Below are positions 27,470 to 37,913 of a stretch of 64,000 nucleotides of DNA, in pieces. The stretch lies in NCBI RefSeq assembly GCF_012933465.1, contig NZ_JABBND010000018.1, positions 1-64,000 of the forward strand, in the 5' to 3' direction. This DNA comes from Actinomycetospora sp. TBRC 11914. Its GTDB lineage: Bacteria; Actinomycetota; Actinomycetes; Mycobacteriales; Pseudonocardiaceae. How positions within the stretch are numbered: the first letter of the stretch is position 1; every line of letters starts with the position of its first letter. The notes under the pieces were generated by a model that saw nothing but the letters and a program-made list of their open reading frames with translations, was not told the DNA's origin and made no database searches. The translations under genes and the position numbers were made by a program.

Positions 27470-28984
27470 GTGTTCTCCCCGCGCGTCGTCGTCCCTGGCC
27501 GCCCCGACCTGCCCTCCCGTGTCCCCGAGGACGCCGGGACGGCCGTCGTCGTCGGGGGCGGGATCGCGGGGATCAGCGCGGCGCTGGTGCTGGCCGAGCG
27601 CGGCGTGCCCGTGGAGATCCTCGAGGCCGCGCCGGCGCTGGGTGGCCGGTTGGGGACGTGGCCGCGGACCCTGCCCGACGGCACCACGGTCACCGTCGAG
27701 CACGGGTACCACGGGTTCTTCCGGCAGTACTACAACCTCCGGGCGATCCTGCGCCGGCTCGACCCCGAGCTCGGCTTCCTGCGCGACGTCGGCGGCTACC
27801 CCATCGAGGGCCGGGACCCGGAGTGGGCGCCGGAGGACTTCACCGACCTGCCCCGGGTGCCGCTGGCGAACCTCGCCGCCCTGGTGTGGCGCTCGCCGAG
27901 CTTCCGGCTGCGCGACCTGCGCCGGGTCGACGGCCGGGAGGCGCTCGAGATGCTGCGCTACGACCCGGTGACGACCTTCGCGAAGCACGACCACCGCACC
28001 ACCGCCGACCTCCTGGACTCCCTCGGCTTCTCCGAGCGCGGCCGGGCGATGCTCTTCGAGGTCTTCGCGCACTCCTTCTTCAACACCGAGCAGCGCTACT
28101 CGGCGGCCGAGTTCCTCGCGATGTGCCACTTCTACTTCACGGGCAACCCCGAGGGCCTCGCGATGGACGCCCCCCGCGACCAGTACGCGACCACGCTCTG
28201 GGAACCCTTCACCCGCCTGCTCGAGAAGCACGGGGTGACGGTCACGACGGGGGCCCGCGCGACCGTCGTCGTCAGCGGCCCGTCCGGATGGTCGGTCGGG
28301 GTCGAGGGAGGCCCGACGCGGACCGCGCGCCACCTCGTCGTCGCCACCGACGTGCCGGGCACGCGGGCGCTGTTCGAGCGCTCGCCGGGCTTCCCGACGA
28401 CGGCGCCCCGCCTCGCCGGGCAGGTGGCCGAGCTGCCGGGCGGCGAGCCGTACGTGGTGGCGCGGCTGTGGTGCCGCGGCGACGTCGACGCCTCGCACGC
28501 CCCGTTCACCGGCGTGACCCGCGAGCGGGTGCTCGACTCGGTGACGCTGTTCCACCGGCTCGAGGCCGAGTCCGCGGCGTGGGCGCGGGAGGCGGGCGGG
28601 TCGGTCATCGAGCTGCACTCCTACGCGTGCCCCCCGGAGGCGTCGCTGGAGGAGCTCGTCGCGGCCATGCGCACCGAGCTCACCGCGCTGTGGCCCGAGT
28701 TCGCGGGCCTCGAGGTGCTCGACGTCGACACCCACCGCTATACCAACGCGCCCGGCTTCGACCCGGGGTTCCACCCGCGGCGGCCCGGGGTGCTCACCGA
28801 TGCCCGCGGTCTGCGCCTCGCCGGGGACTGGGTGGCCAGCGACGTGCCGTCCGCGCTCATGGAGCGGGCGGCCCTCACCGGGGTGCTGGCCGCGAACGAC
28901 GTCCTGCGCGAGGAGGGCGCCGGCCCGGAACCGGTGTGGTCGATCGCGCCACGCGGCATCCTTGCGGGACGCACCCGGACGTGA
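27470..28984 (+). CDS. FAD-dependent amine oxidase-type protein, CrtU/phytoene desaturase-like
   Basis: The 504-residue product has the dinucleotide motif VVVGGGIAGISAALVLAERG (26-45), GGRLGTWP and a C-terminal FAD motif RLAGDWV. The stretch EHGYHGFFRQYYNLR closely resembles carotenoid desaturase/methyltransferase CrtU and related squalene/carotene flavoproteins, so an isoprenoid substrate is likely. No other carotenoid gene is nearby, so the product cannot be named. GTG start. Confidence 0.82.
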   Translation: MFSPRVVVPGRPDLPSRVPEDAGTAVVVGGGIAGISAALVLAERGVPVEILEAAPALGGRLGTWPRTLPDGTTVTVEHGYHGFFRQYYNLRAILRRLDPELGFLRDVGGYPIEGRDPEWAPEDFTDLPRVPLANLAALVWRSPSFRLRDLRRVDGREALEMLRYDPVTTFAKHDHRTTADLLDSLGFSERGRAMLFEVFAHSFFNTEQRYSAAEFLAMCHFYFTGNPEGLAMDAPRDQYATTLWEPFTRLLEKHGVTVTTGARATVVVSGPSGWSVGVEGGPTRTARHLVVATDVPGTRALFERSPGFPTTAPRLAGQVAELPGGEPYVVARLWCRGDVDASHAPFTGVTRERVLDSVTLFHRLEAESAAWAREAGGSVIELHSYACPPEASLEELVAAMRTELTALWPEFAGLEVLDVDTHRYTNAPGFDPGFHPRRPGVLTDARGLRLAGDWVASDVPSALMERAALTGVLAANDVLREEGAGPEPVWSIAPRGILAGRTRT

Positions 28985-29044
28985 TCACCACCAGGCGCTA
29001 GGGTGCTCGCGCACCGGCGGACGAGCGACGAGGAGAGAACTGGC

Positions 29045-29353
29045 GTGCGAACCCGACGGACGGTGTCCTGGGCCAGGGCGGGAGCCGCGGCGGTCGTGGC
29101 GGCCGCGGCGGCCACCGTGCTCGCGGGCTGCACCTACTCGGCCGAGCCGGCGCCGGACCAGCCGTCGAGCCCGGCCGGCTACTCCACGTCCGGTTTCCCG
29201 GCGCCCGGCCCCGCCCCGGTGCCCGGCCGGATCACCCCGGCCCCGGTGGCGCCGCCCCAGCCGGCGAACCTGCCGAAGCCGGCGTCGGTCCCGGAGCCCA
29301 CGCGCGGCCCGGCCGAGACCGGCACCCCCGCCCCGGAGCCCTCGGGCGGCTGA
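29045..29353 (+). CDS. Small Pro-rich lipoprotein
   Basis: The 102-residue product has a twin-Arg-containing basic start (RTRRTVSWARAG), an Ala-rich hydrophobic core and a lipobox TVLAGC, so it is a predicted lipoprotein. The mature part is almost entirely Pro, Ala, Gly and Ser, probably a disordered wall-spanning tether. The GTG at 29045 follows GAGGAGAG. Function unknown. Confidence 0.75.
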   Translation: MRTRRTVSWARAGAAAVVAAAAATVLAGCTYSAEPAPDQPSSPAGYSTSGFPAPGPAPVPGRITPAPVAPPQPANLPKPASVPEPTRGPAETGTPAPEPSGG

Positions 29354-29415
29354 TCAGGCCTGAGGGTCACGAGCCCGACCCGGGCGGGCGCAGGCGCGGC
29401 CTGACGTGCTGACGA

Positions 29416-30084
29416 TCATCCGGGCGCGTCGGGCTCGGGCGCCTCGTCCGGACCGGGCGTCCGGCGGCGTCCGCGCGCCGAGACGATGACGCCGATCGCC
29501 CCCAGGGTCCCCGTCACCAGCAGGATCACGATCATCGCGGGCGACGTTCCGCCGGTGACCGCGTCGCCGAGCAGCACGACGACGGCCGTCCCCGGTACGA
29601 GCCCGACGAGCGTGCCGACCACGTAGGCCGGCCAGCCGACGCTCGTCACGCCCAGGGTGTAGTTCAGCGGCGCGAACGGGATCCCGACCAACCGGGTCGA
29701 GGTCACCGTCAGCAGCTCCCGCTCGCAGAGCCGTTCCTCCAGTGCCCGGACCCGGTGCGGGCCGAGCCGGGCGATCGCCCGGCCGCCGAGCCGGCGGGCG
29801 ATCGCGAAGCCGAGCAGCGCGGACACCAACGACGCCCCGACGGCGAGCGCCAGCCCCCACACCGGCCCGAACATCAGGCCCGCCGCGAGCGTGAAGGCGG
29901 TGCGGGGGACGGGGGTCGTGGTGATGATCGCGTGGGCGAGGAAGAACACCAGCGGCGCGGTCGGCCCGAGCCGGACCGCCCAGTCCCGGAGCTCGAGCGG
30001 CGAGGGCAGCGGGACGGTGAAGGCGACGACGAGGGCAGCCGCCAGCACCGCGAGCAACAGCAGCGCGCGCGTCCGGTTCCGCAC
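29416..30084 (-). CDS. TVP38/TMEM64 (SNARE-associated, DedA-like) membrane protein
   Basis: The 222-residue product has about five hydrophobic segments and the VTT-domain pattern TTTPVPRTAFTLAAGLMFGPVWG, followed by STRLVGIPFAPLNYTLGVT and LVGLVPGTAVVVLLGD. The family is implicated in lipid scrambling or membrane homeostasis. A short acidic/basic tail follows the last helix. GTG start. It is convergent with the lipoprotein gene; the 62-bp gap includes TCAGGCCTGA. Confidence 0.88.
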   Translation of the reverse strand: MRNRTRALLLLAVLAAALVVAFTVPLPSPLELRDWAVRLGPTAPLVFFLAHAIITTTPVPRTAFTLAAGLMFGPVWGLALAVGASLVSALLGFAIARRLGGRAIARLGPHRVRALEERLCERELLTVTSTRLVGIPFAPLNYTLGVTSVGWPAYVVGTLVGLVPGTAVVVLLGDAVTGGTSPAMIVILLVTGTLGAIGVIVSARGRRRTPGPDEAPEPDAPG

Positions 30085-30099
30085 GTGGAGCCAGCCTAG

Positions 30100-30723
30100 T
30101 CAGGCGACCCGGGCGAACAGGCCCTGGTACTCACGGACGATGCCGCGTGGATCGACGGTGAACAGGAAGGAACCGTAGGTCGGGTCGGCGTACACGTACC
30201 GCTGGCCGGCGTCGTCGTCGGGCTCGCGCCGGTAGGTCTGGGTGACCCGCGCGACCGCGAGGGACGGGACGTCGAGCCAGGCGACGTCCACGCTGCGCTC
30301 CTCGCCGACGTCGAGCCCGAGGCGCGCCACGACCAGGGTGTTCGTCAGCGGGGAGATGGAGACGTCGACGTCGACACAGCCCTCGAGGTCGGCCCAGTCC
30401 CGCCCGTCGAGCGTCCAGTGGCCCAGGGCGTCCGCGGTGAGGGTCACCCGGTCGAGACCGTCGGCGCCGAGGACCTCCACGAAGCAGGAACGGGTCTGCC
30501 ACCGGGAGTCGACCACCACGGAGAAGCGGGTCGACCACGGCCGCGGCGCCTCCTGCTCGCCGATCGGACCCGTGTCCTCCCCGGCGTCCGTCCCGATCGC
30601 CGCGCCGTCGAGGAGGAAGGCGCCGTCGGGGTGGTCCGGGGTGGGCTCGAGCTCGGAGATCGCGCCGTGGACGAGGCCGTGGGGTTCGTCGAGGCGGCGC
30701 CACAGTGCGGAGATCGGGGCCAC
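30100..30723 (-). CDS. Putative glycolipid-binding domain protein
   Basis: The 207-residue product fits the actinobacterial/proteobacterial glycolipid-binding family (formerly DUF1089): ALWRRLDEPHGLVHG, FSVVVDSRWQTRS, GHWTLDGRDWADLEGCVDVDVSISPLTNTL and the C-terminal YVYADPTYGSFLFTVDPRGIVREYQGLF. It is probably an intracellular beta-rich binding protein; the ligand is not known. The start is uncertain: I chose the GTG at 30723, and a GTG at 30774 would add 17 residues. Confidence 0.8.
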   Translation of the reverse strand: MAPISALWRRLDEPHGLVHGAISELEPTPDHPDGAFLLDGAAIGTDAGEDTGPIGEQEAPRPWSTRFSVVVDSRWQTRSCFVEVLGADGLDRVTLTADALGHWTLDGRDWADLEGCVDVDVSISPLTNTLVVARLGLDVGEERSVDVAWLDVPSLAVARVTQTYRREPDDDAGQRYVYADPTYGSFLFTVDPRGIVREYQGLFARVA

Positions 30724-30800
30724 CGCGACATGGTGGCACGATCGGGACGGGGCCAGACGCGCACCGGCGACCACGGGCGCGGGGACAGGAAGGTGGCGTG

Positions 30801-32060
30801 GTGAGCGAGCCGGAGGACCGTCGTCGCGACGACGGGGGCACCGACCCGGAGCCCGGTGCGGTACCGCCCTGGGACCCGTCCCGGGGCAGGGGCGCCCCCG
30901 CGAGCGGGCCCGCGTCCGGCGGTTGGCAGAGCCCCGGCTCCGTCCCGAGCAGCCCGAACGGCCCCAGCGGCCCGACCGGCCCCAGCGGCCCGACCGGCCC
31001 CAGCGGCCCGACCGGCTCCGGCGGCCTGACCGGCCCGTCCGGTCCGCCTCCCGGAGGGCCAGCCCACCGACCCGGCCGGCCCGGCGACCCGTGGGGCTTC
31101 GGCGGCCCGTTGGCCGCGCCCCGCCCCGGGATCGTGCCGCTGCGGCCCCTCGCCCTCGGCGAGCTCCTCGACGGCGCCTTCCAGTACATCCGGGCGCACC
31201 CGCGGGTCGTGCTCGGCATCGCCGCCGTCGTCGCCGTCGTCACGGTGCTGATCCAGGCGCCGTTCCAGGCCTCCTTCGGGAGCTCGCTCGAGGCGTTCGT
31301 GGCCACGAACGGGAACAGCGCCCCCGACCTCGACCAGCTCGGCGGGGTGCTGGGCGGGGCCGTCACCCTCGCCGGCATCGGGGTGCTGATCAGCCTGCTG
31401 GCGAACACGGTGCTGACCGGGCTGCTCGTCGTCGTGCTCTCCCGGTCGGTGCTCGGCGCGCCGATCGTCGCGCGCGACTGCTGGGAGGCGGCCCGCCCGC
31501 GGCTGCCGGGCCTGCTCGGCGTCGTCGTCCTCGTGGCGCTGGCGACCGTGCTCGCGTTCCTCGTCCCGCTGGTGCCCGCCGGGCTGCTGGCGCTCTTCGG
31601 CGCCCCGGCCGGGCTGGCGGCGGGGCTCGCCGTCCTCGGGCTGCTCGTCGGGATCGTCCTGGCCGTCGTCGTGGCGGTCGGGCTGGCGCTCGCCGCGCCC
31701 GCCTACGTGCTCGAGGGCGTCGGGGTGGTCGCGGCGCTGCGGCGGTCGCGCTCGCTCGTGACCGGGCGGTTCTGGCCCGTCCTGGGGATCCTGGTGCTCA
31801 GCGCGATCATCGTCACGGTGGTCGCCGGGCTCGTCGGGATCCCGTTCAGCCTGGTCGCGACCGGGGTCGGTCGGGCCATCGGCGAACCCAACCCCTACGC
31901 GCCGCTGCCGCTGCTGATCACCTCGATCGGCACCGTCGTCGGCGCGACCCTCACCACGCCGTTCCAGGCCGGGGTCACCGGCCTGCTCTACATCGACCAG
32001 CGGATGCGCCGCGAGGGCTTCGACCTCGAGCTGCAGCGGGCCGCCCGCGAGCAGGGCTAG
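30801..32060 (+). CDS. Polytopic membrane protein with collagen-like N-terminus (Rv3689-like)
   Basis: First gene of the MoxR2 cluster. The 419-residue product has a disordered N-terminus (1-110) containing three exact copies of an 18-bp unit encoding GPSGPT. The membrane part begins at LRPLALGELLDGAFQYIRAHP, the signature of actinobacterial glycerophosphodiester-phosphodiesterase-type membrane domains, and has about six transmembrane helices. It ends TGLLYIDQRMRREGFDLEL. The GTG start follows GGAAGG. Function unknown; probably an envelope component served by the MoxR/DUF58 system. Confidence 0.85.
   Translation: MSEPEDRRRDDGGTDPEPGAVPPWDPSRGRGAPASGPASGGWQSPGSVPSSPNGPSGPTGPSGPTGPSGPTGSGGLTGPSGPPPGGPAHRPGRPGDPWGFGGPLAAPRPGIVPLRPLALGELLDGAFQYIRAHPRVVLGIAAVVAVVTVLIQAPFQASFGSSLEAFVATNGNSAPDLDQLGGVLGGAVTLAGIGVLISLLANTVLTGLLVVVLSRSVLGAPIVARDCWEAARPRLPGLLGVVVLVALATVLAFLVPLVPAGLLALFGAPAGLAAGLAVLGLLVGIVLAVVVAVGLALAAPAYVLEGVGVVAALRRSRSLVTGRFWPVLGILVLSAIIVTVVAGLVGIPFSLVATGVGRAIGEPNPYAPLPLLITSIGTVVGATLTTPFQAGVTGLLYIDQRMRREGFDLELQRAAREQG
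30960..31013 (+). repeat. Three perfect 18-bp tandem repeats inside the Rv3689-like gene
   Basis: The unit GGCCCCAGCGGCCCGACC is repeated exactly three times, with a degenerate fourth copy at 31014-31031. It encodes GPSGPT repeats with the collagen-like Gly-X-Y period. Copy number is likely to vary between strains. Confidence 0.85.
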
Positions 32061-32065
32061 GCCCG

Positions 32066-32695
32066 GTGCCCCCCGTGCCACCCGGGCCACCGGTGACGGT
32101 GGGGGCCGACGAGGCCCGTCGGCTCGCCGCGCAGGAACTGGCGAAGCCCGCTTACCGGGCGGCCGAGCCGGGCGTCCTCGCGCGGGCGGGACGGTGGCTG
32201 CTCGACCGCGTCGGGGACCTCGTCGCGCTGCTCACCGGCACCCGTGCCGGCGGGGCGGGCGGGGTGCTCGTCGTGGTGGCCCTCGTCGTCGTGCTGGTGC
32301 TCGTCGTCCGGTGGCGCCTGGGACGGGCCGCCCGGACGGCCCGCCGTCGCGCCGCCCCGCTCGACCCGACCGGGACCAGCGCCGAGGCCCACCGCCGCCG
32401 CGCGGCCGAGCACGAGGCGGCCGGCAGGCCCGACGACGCCGTCCGCGAGTGGATGCGCGCCCTCGTCCGGGGCCTCGAGGAGCGCGACCTGCTCGCCGCC
32501 CGCGCCGGGTGCACCGCCGGGGAGGCCGCCCGCGAGGTCACGACGACGCTGCCCGGCGCGGCCGGGGCCGTCACCGACGCGGCCCGCTGCTTCGACGAGG
32601 TCGTCTACGGCGGCCGCGCCGCCGACCCCGACGCCGTGGCCCGGATACGGGGCGCGGACGAGGCCGCGCGGGCCACCCGCCCGGTGGCCGCGTGA
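32066..32695 (+). CDS. DUF4129 domain membrane protein
   Basis: The 209-residue product has a single transmembrane segment (about 62-82) and a C-terminal cytoplasmic DUF4129 region (EHEAAGRPDDAVREWMRALVRGLEERDLL, then TAGEAAREV and AARCFDEVVYGGR). It corresponds to Rv3690 in the MoxR2 cluster. The start is either the GTG at 32066 or the GTG at 32075. Its stop overlaps the next gene by GTGA. Confidence 0.85.
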   Translation: MPPVPPGPPVTVGADEARRLAAQELAKPAYRAAEPGVLARAGRWLLDRVGDLVALLTGTRAGGAGGVLVVVALVVVLVLVVRWRLGRAARTARRRAAPLDPTGTSAEAHRRRAAEHEAAGRPDDAVREWMRALVRGLEERDLLAARAGCTAGEAAREVTTTLPGAAGAVTDAARCFDEVVYGGRAADPDAVARIRGADEAARATRPVAA

Positions 32696-33848
32696 GGGCA
32701 GCCCTCGCGACCCGCCTGCGCCGGGCCCGCGCGCCGCTGGCCGTCGCCGCGCTGGTGCTCGCGGCCGCCGTGGTGCTCACCGTGCTCGGCACCCGCGCCG
32801 ACCGGGGCCTGCTCGACCCCGACTCCGCCGACCCCGCGGGCTCGGCCGCCCTCGCGGCGCTGCTGCGCGGGCAGGGGGTCACGGTCACCCCGGCCGACCG
32901 CCCGGAGGCGCTCGGCACGCTCGACGCCGCCAGCACCGTGCTCGTCACCGTCCCGGACCGGCTGCGCCGCGCCGACCTCGCCACGCTCGCCCGCTCGGGG
33001 GCGCGCGTGGTGCTCGTCGCGCCCGGACCGGCGGCGCTCGAGGCGCTGGCGCCCGGTGTCCGGCCGGGCGAGGCGCCGCCGGGCCTGCTCGACACCGAGA
33101 CCCCGCCGCCCGCCTGCGGGATCCCCGCGGCCCTCGCCGCCGGCCCCGTCGACCTCGACGGCGCCGTCTACACGACCACCCCGCCGGCCGTCGGCTGCTA
33201 CCCGCGCGGGACGACGACCGGTCTGGCGGTGAGTGGGCGCACCACCGTCGTCGGGGCCGCCACCCCGTTCACCAACGAGGCACTGGACCGCGCCGGGAAC
33301 GCCGCCCTGACCCTGCAGCTCCTCGGCGCGACGCCCCGGCTGCTCTGGTACGTGCCGCCGGTGCTGCCCGACGCCGGCGGGACGACGCCGCTCGTGCGCC
33401 TCGTCCCGCCCGGCTGGCTCTGGGGCGCGGTGACCCTGCTGCTCGCCGGCGTCGTGACCGCGTGGTGGCGCGGCCGGCGGCTCGGCCCGCCGGTGGCCGA
33501 GCGGCTCCCCGTGCGGGTGCCCGCCGCGGAGACCACCCGGGGCCGCGCCGGGCTCTACCGCCGGCTCGGCGCGCGGGGACGGGCCGCGGACGTGCTCCGC
33601 GACGACGCCCGCCGGCGGCTGGCGGCCCGACTCGGGCTCGGACCGGGCGGGTCGGGGGACGCCCTGGTCGCCGCGGTCGCGGGCGCAGCGCCCGGATACG
33701 ACCCGGCCGCCGTCGCCGACCTGCTCCACGGCGCGGCGCCCGTCGACGACGCCGCCCTCGTCGCGCTCGCCGACGCGCTCGACGCGCTGCGGGCCGCCGT
33801 CGGGACCACGTCGGGCCGGGTGCCGGCCGGGGGAGAGGGGGATCCGGG

Positions 33849-33852
<4 letters not shown>
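32692..33852 (+). CDS. DUF4350 domain membrane protein
   Basis: The 386-residue product has an N-terminal membrane segment (about 14-32), an extracytoplasmic DUF4350 domain (DPDSADPAGSAALAALLRGQGVTV, then VLVTVPDRLRRADLATLARSGARVVLVAPG) and a second membrane segment (near 243-260), with a cytoplasmic tail of about 120 residues. It corresponds to Rv3691. Both ends overlap neighbours by GTGA, so it is translationally coupled within the cluster. Confidence 0.88.
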
Positions 33853-34828
<976 letters not shown>

Positions 34829-34832
<4 letters not shown>

Positions 34833-36142
34833 GGGCCCCGGCCGTCGGCGGGCGCCTCGCGCTGCTGACGGTCGCGAGTGCGGTGCTCGTCGGGCTGCTC
34901 GCGCCCAGCGCGGTCGGGGTGCTGGGCGTGGTCGCCGTCCTGCTCGTCGGCGTCGGGGTGGACCTCGCGCGGGCCGGTTCCCCGCGGGCGCTGCAGATCA
35001 CCCGCGCCGAGGACGTGGTCCAGGGCCGGCTGGGGGAGCCCGTCGAGGTCGGCCTGCGCGTGGTGAACGGCAGCGCCCGGCGGGTCCGCGGGGTGCTGCG
35101 GGACGCGTGGCCCCCGTCGTGCGCGGCGACGCCGGAGACGTCGGCGCTCGACGTGCCGGCCGGCGAGGGACGGCGGGTGACGACGACGCTGGTGCCCTCC
35201 CGGCGCGGCGAGCAGGCGGCGGACCGGGTGACCGTGCGCTCGTGGGGGCCGTGGGGGCTGGCCGCCCGGCAGTGCTCGGTGGACGTCGGGGGCCGGGTGC
35301 GGGTCCTCCCCGCGTTCGCCTCCCGCCGCCACCTGCCGTCGCGCCTGGCCCGGCTGCGCGAGCTCGACGGCCGGCGGGCGGTGCAGGTGCGCGGCGCCGG
35401 CACCGAGTTCGACTCGCTGCGGGAGTACGTCGACGGCGACGACGTGCGCTCGATCGACTGGCGGGCCTCGGCGCGCTCGACGGCGACGGTGGTCCGCACC
35501 TGGCGGCCCGAGCGCGACCGGCACGTGCTGATCGTCCTCGACACCGGCCGGACGGCGGCCGGGCTCGTGGGGAGCGGCGCGGAGGCGGTGCCGCGGCTGG
35601 ACGCCGCCCTCGACGCGGCCCTGCTTCTCGCGGCGCTGGCCACCCGCGGCGGCGACCGGGTGGACCTGCTCGCCCACGACCGGGTGCCGCGGGCCTCCGT
35701 GTTCGGCGCCCGCGACCCGCTGCCGGCGATGACCACCGCCGTGTCCGGGGTGGAGGCCGCGCTGGTCGAGACCGACATGCGGGCCCTGACGGCGACGGTG
35801 CTGCGGCGCGCGTCGCGGCGCTCGCTGGTGGTGCTGCTCACCGGGCTCGACGAGGCCGTGCTCGCCGAGGGCCTCGACCCGGTGCTCGGCCCGCTGCTGC
35901 ACCGGCACACGCTGCTCGTGGCCGGGGTCGCCGACCCGGAGGTGGCCGCCATGGCCGCCGGCCGGGGCGACGCGGCGGCGGTGTACGACGCGGCCGCGGC
36001 CGGGGTGGCGCTGGCGGAGCGGCGGGAGGTCGCGGCCCGGCTGGCCCGGCGGGGGGTGGAGGTCGTGGACGCCGGGCCCGACGAGCTCGCCCCGGCGCTC
36101 GCCGACCGCTACCTCGCCCTCAAGGCCCGCGGTCGGCTCTAG
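34829..36142 (+). CDS. DUF58 domain membrane protein (Rv3693-like)
   Basis: The 437-residue product has two close N-terminal membrane segments (about 8-28 and 30-50), a beta-rich domain and the DUF58 signature FDSLREYVDGDDVRSIDWRASAR (near 190-212), then a VWA-like fold with VLIVLDTGRTAAG. Unlike the DUF58 protein of the MoxR1 cluster it is membrane-anchored. Coupled to moxR2 by GTGA. Its stop overlaps the convergent SpoIIM stop by 4 bp. Confidence 0.92.
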
Positions 36143-37089
36143 CGGGGGCGTCCCCGACGACGGAGGACCCGGCGGCCGTGCAGGACGTAGGCGACGAAGC
36201 CGAGCTCGGCGAGCACCCCGAGCCCGATCCGCGCCCACGTCGGGAGCCCGGACGGCGTCACGAACGCCTCGATCACCCCCGACACCAGCAGGACACCGGC
36301 GAGACCGAGCGCCAGGCCCGCCGTCGTCCGGCCCTGCCGCGCCAGCGCCTGCGCGCGGGTCTCCCGCCCGGGGTCGATCCACGTCCAACCCAGGCGCAGC
36401 CCGGCGCCCGCCGCGACGAACACCGCGGTGAGCTCGAGCAGCCCGTGCGGGACGATCAGCCCCAGGAAGAGGTCCAGCCGCCCGTTGGCGGTGAGGATCC
36501 CGCCGACGACGGCGACGTTCGCGACGTTCTGCAGCAGCACCCAGAGCACCGGCAGCAGCAGCACCCCGGTGACGAGGCAGGTGGCGGCGACCAGCGCGTT
36601 GTTCGTCCAGACCTGGGCGGCGAAGGAGCCCGCCGGGTTCGACGAGTAGTACGACGCGAACTCCTGGTCCACCAGCCGCCGCGTCTGCTCGGGGGTGGAG
36701 ATCGCGGCGGCCACGCCCGGCGTCGTCGCGACCCACCACCCGAGGACCACCATCACCACCAGCGAGCACAGCGCCGTCGTCACCCACCACCGCGCCGAGG
36801 CGGCGAGCGCCGCGGGGAACTCCTCGGTGACGAACCGCAGGGGGTCGCGCCAGGACCAGGTCGGGGCCCCGGTGACCGCGGCCCGCGCCCGGGCCACCAG
36901 CGACGACAGCCGCGAGACCAGCGCCGGGTCGGGCGTCGAGGAGCGGACCACCGAGAGGGCGGTGGCGGCGCGGCGGTAGAGCACCAGGGCCTCGTCGGCC
37001 TCCTCGACGCTCCAGCGGCGGCGCCGCAGCAGCGCCTCGAGGCGCTCCCAGTCGGCCCGGTGGGCGTCGGACCAGGCGTCGACGTCCAC
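36139..37089 (-). CDS. SpoIIM-family membrane protein
   Basis: The 316-residue product has a helical soluble N-terminus (WSDAHRADWERLEALLRRRRWSVEEADEALVLYRR), then about five or six membrane helices with the SpoIIM features FASYYSSNPAGSFAAQVWTNN and GLIVPHGLLELTAVFVAAGAGLRLG. In non-sporulating actinobacteria this gene accompanies moxR2 and RDD genes (Rv3694c). GTG start; 35 bp separate it from the divergent RDD gene. Confidence 0.92.
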   Translation of the reverse strand: MDVDAWSDAHRADWERLEALLRRRRWSVEEADEALVLYRRAATALSVVRSSTPDPALVSRLSSLVARARAAVTGAPTWSWRDPLRFVTEEFPAALAASARWWVTTALCSLVVMVVLGWWVATTPGVAAAISTPEQTRRLVDQEFASYYSSNPAGSFAAQVWTNNALVAATCLVTGVLLLPVLWVLLQNVANVAVVGGILTANGRLDLFLGLIVPHGLLELTAVFVAAGAGLRLGWTWIDPGRETRAQALARQGRTTAGLALGLAGVLLVSGVIEAFVTPSGLPTWARIGLGVLAELGFVAYVLHGRRVLRRRGRPR

Positions 37090-37124
37090 GCGGTGCCCTC
37101 ACCTCCCTGGCAGCATGGCCGGCC

Positions 37125-37877
37125 GTGACCCCCTCGCAGCGCGACCCGGGCGTCGTCGTCGGCGAGGCGGTCGAGCTGGAGCTGGTGCCCGCCAAGCTAC
37201 CGACGCGGGCGCTGGCGTTCGCCCTGGACGCGGTGCTCGTCGGGCTGCTGCTGGTGGCCGTGGTCGTCGTCGTGGTGGTCGCCGGCGTGGAGATCGACCC
37301 GGCGCTGGCGACGGCGCTGACGGTCGTGCTGGTGGTGCTCGGGCTGGTGGCGTGGCCGACGGCCTGGGAGACGACGACGCGGGGCCGCAGCCCGGGCAAG
37401 GCCGCGTTCGGGCTGCGGGTGGTGCGCGACGACGGTGGCCCGATCCGGTTCCGGCACGCGCTGGTCCGGGCGCTCGCCGGTCTGTTCGTCGACTTCGGGC
37501 TGCTCTCCGGGGTGGTCGCGATGGTGGTCTCGGCGTGCTCCCCGCGGGCGCAGCGGGTGGGCGACCTGCTCGCGGGCACGATCGTGCTGCGCGAGCGGAT
37601 GCCGCGCTCGACCCGCGCCCGGGACCTGCCGCCGCCGGACCCGGCGCTGGCCGGGTGGGCGTCGTCGCTGCAGCTCGCGGCGCTGCCCGACGACCTCGCG
37701 CTGGCCGCGCGGCAGTTCCTCGGACGGACCCGCGAGCTCGACCCGGCCGTCCGGCGCTCGCTGGGGGAGCGGCTGGCCTCCGACGTGGCCGCGCGGGTGG
37801 CCCCGCCGCCGCCGCCCGGCGTCACCGCCGAGGCCTACCTCACCGCCGTGCTGGCGGAGCGCCGCCGGCGCACGTGA
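37125..37877 (+). CDS. RDD-family membrane protein
   Basis: The 250-residue product has an RDD domain with membrane segments near residues 28-50, 60-80 and 118-136, the motif TRGRSPGKAAFGLRVVRDDGGP and a helical cytoplasmic tail (about 160-250). It corresponds to Rv3695 and closes the MoxR2 cluster. Some RDD proteins are sodium/proton antiporters; no function can be assigned here. GTG start. The stop codon lies inside the left arm of a terminator hairpin. Confidence 0.9.
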   Translation: MTPSQRDPGVVVGEAVELELVPAKLPTRALAFALDAVLVGLLLVAVVVVVVVAGVEIDPALATALTVVLVVLGLVAWPTAWETTTRGRSPGKAAFGLRVVRDDGGPIRFRHALVRALAGLFVDFGLLSGVVAMVVSACSPRAQRVGDLLAGTIVLRERMPRSTRARDLPPPDPALAGWASSLQLAALPDDLALAARQFLGRTRELDPAVRRSLGERLASDVAARVAPPPPPGVTAEAYLTAVLAERRRRT

Positions 37878-37913
37878 ACAGTTGTGGTCGCCGGGACGAC
37901 CACATCCGTTCAC
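37874..37913. terminator. Bidirectional terminator hairpin
   Basis: Outer arms GTGAAC/GTTCAC and inner arms TGTGGTCG/CGACCACA around CCGGGA. The stop codons of the RDD gene and of the convergent copper ATPase both lie within its arms. A compact terminator for both genes is the simplest reading. Confidence 0.75.
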
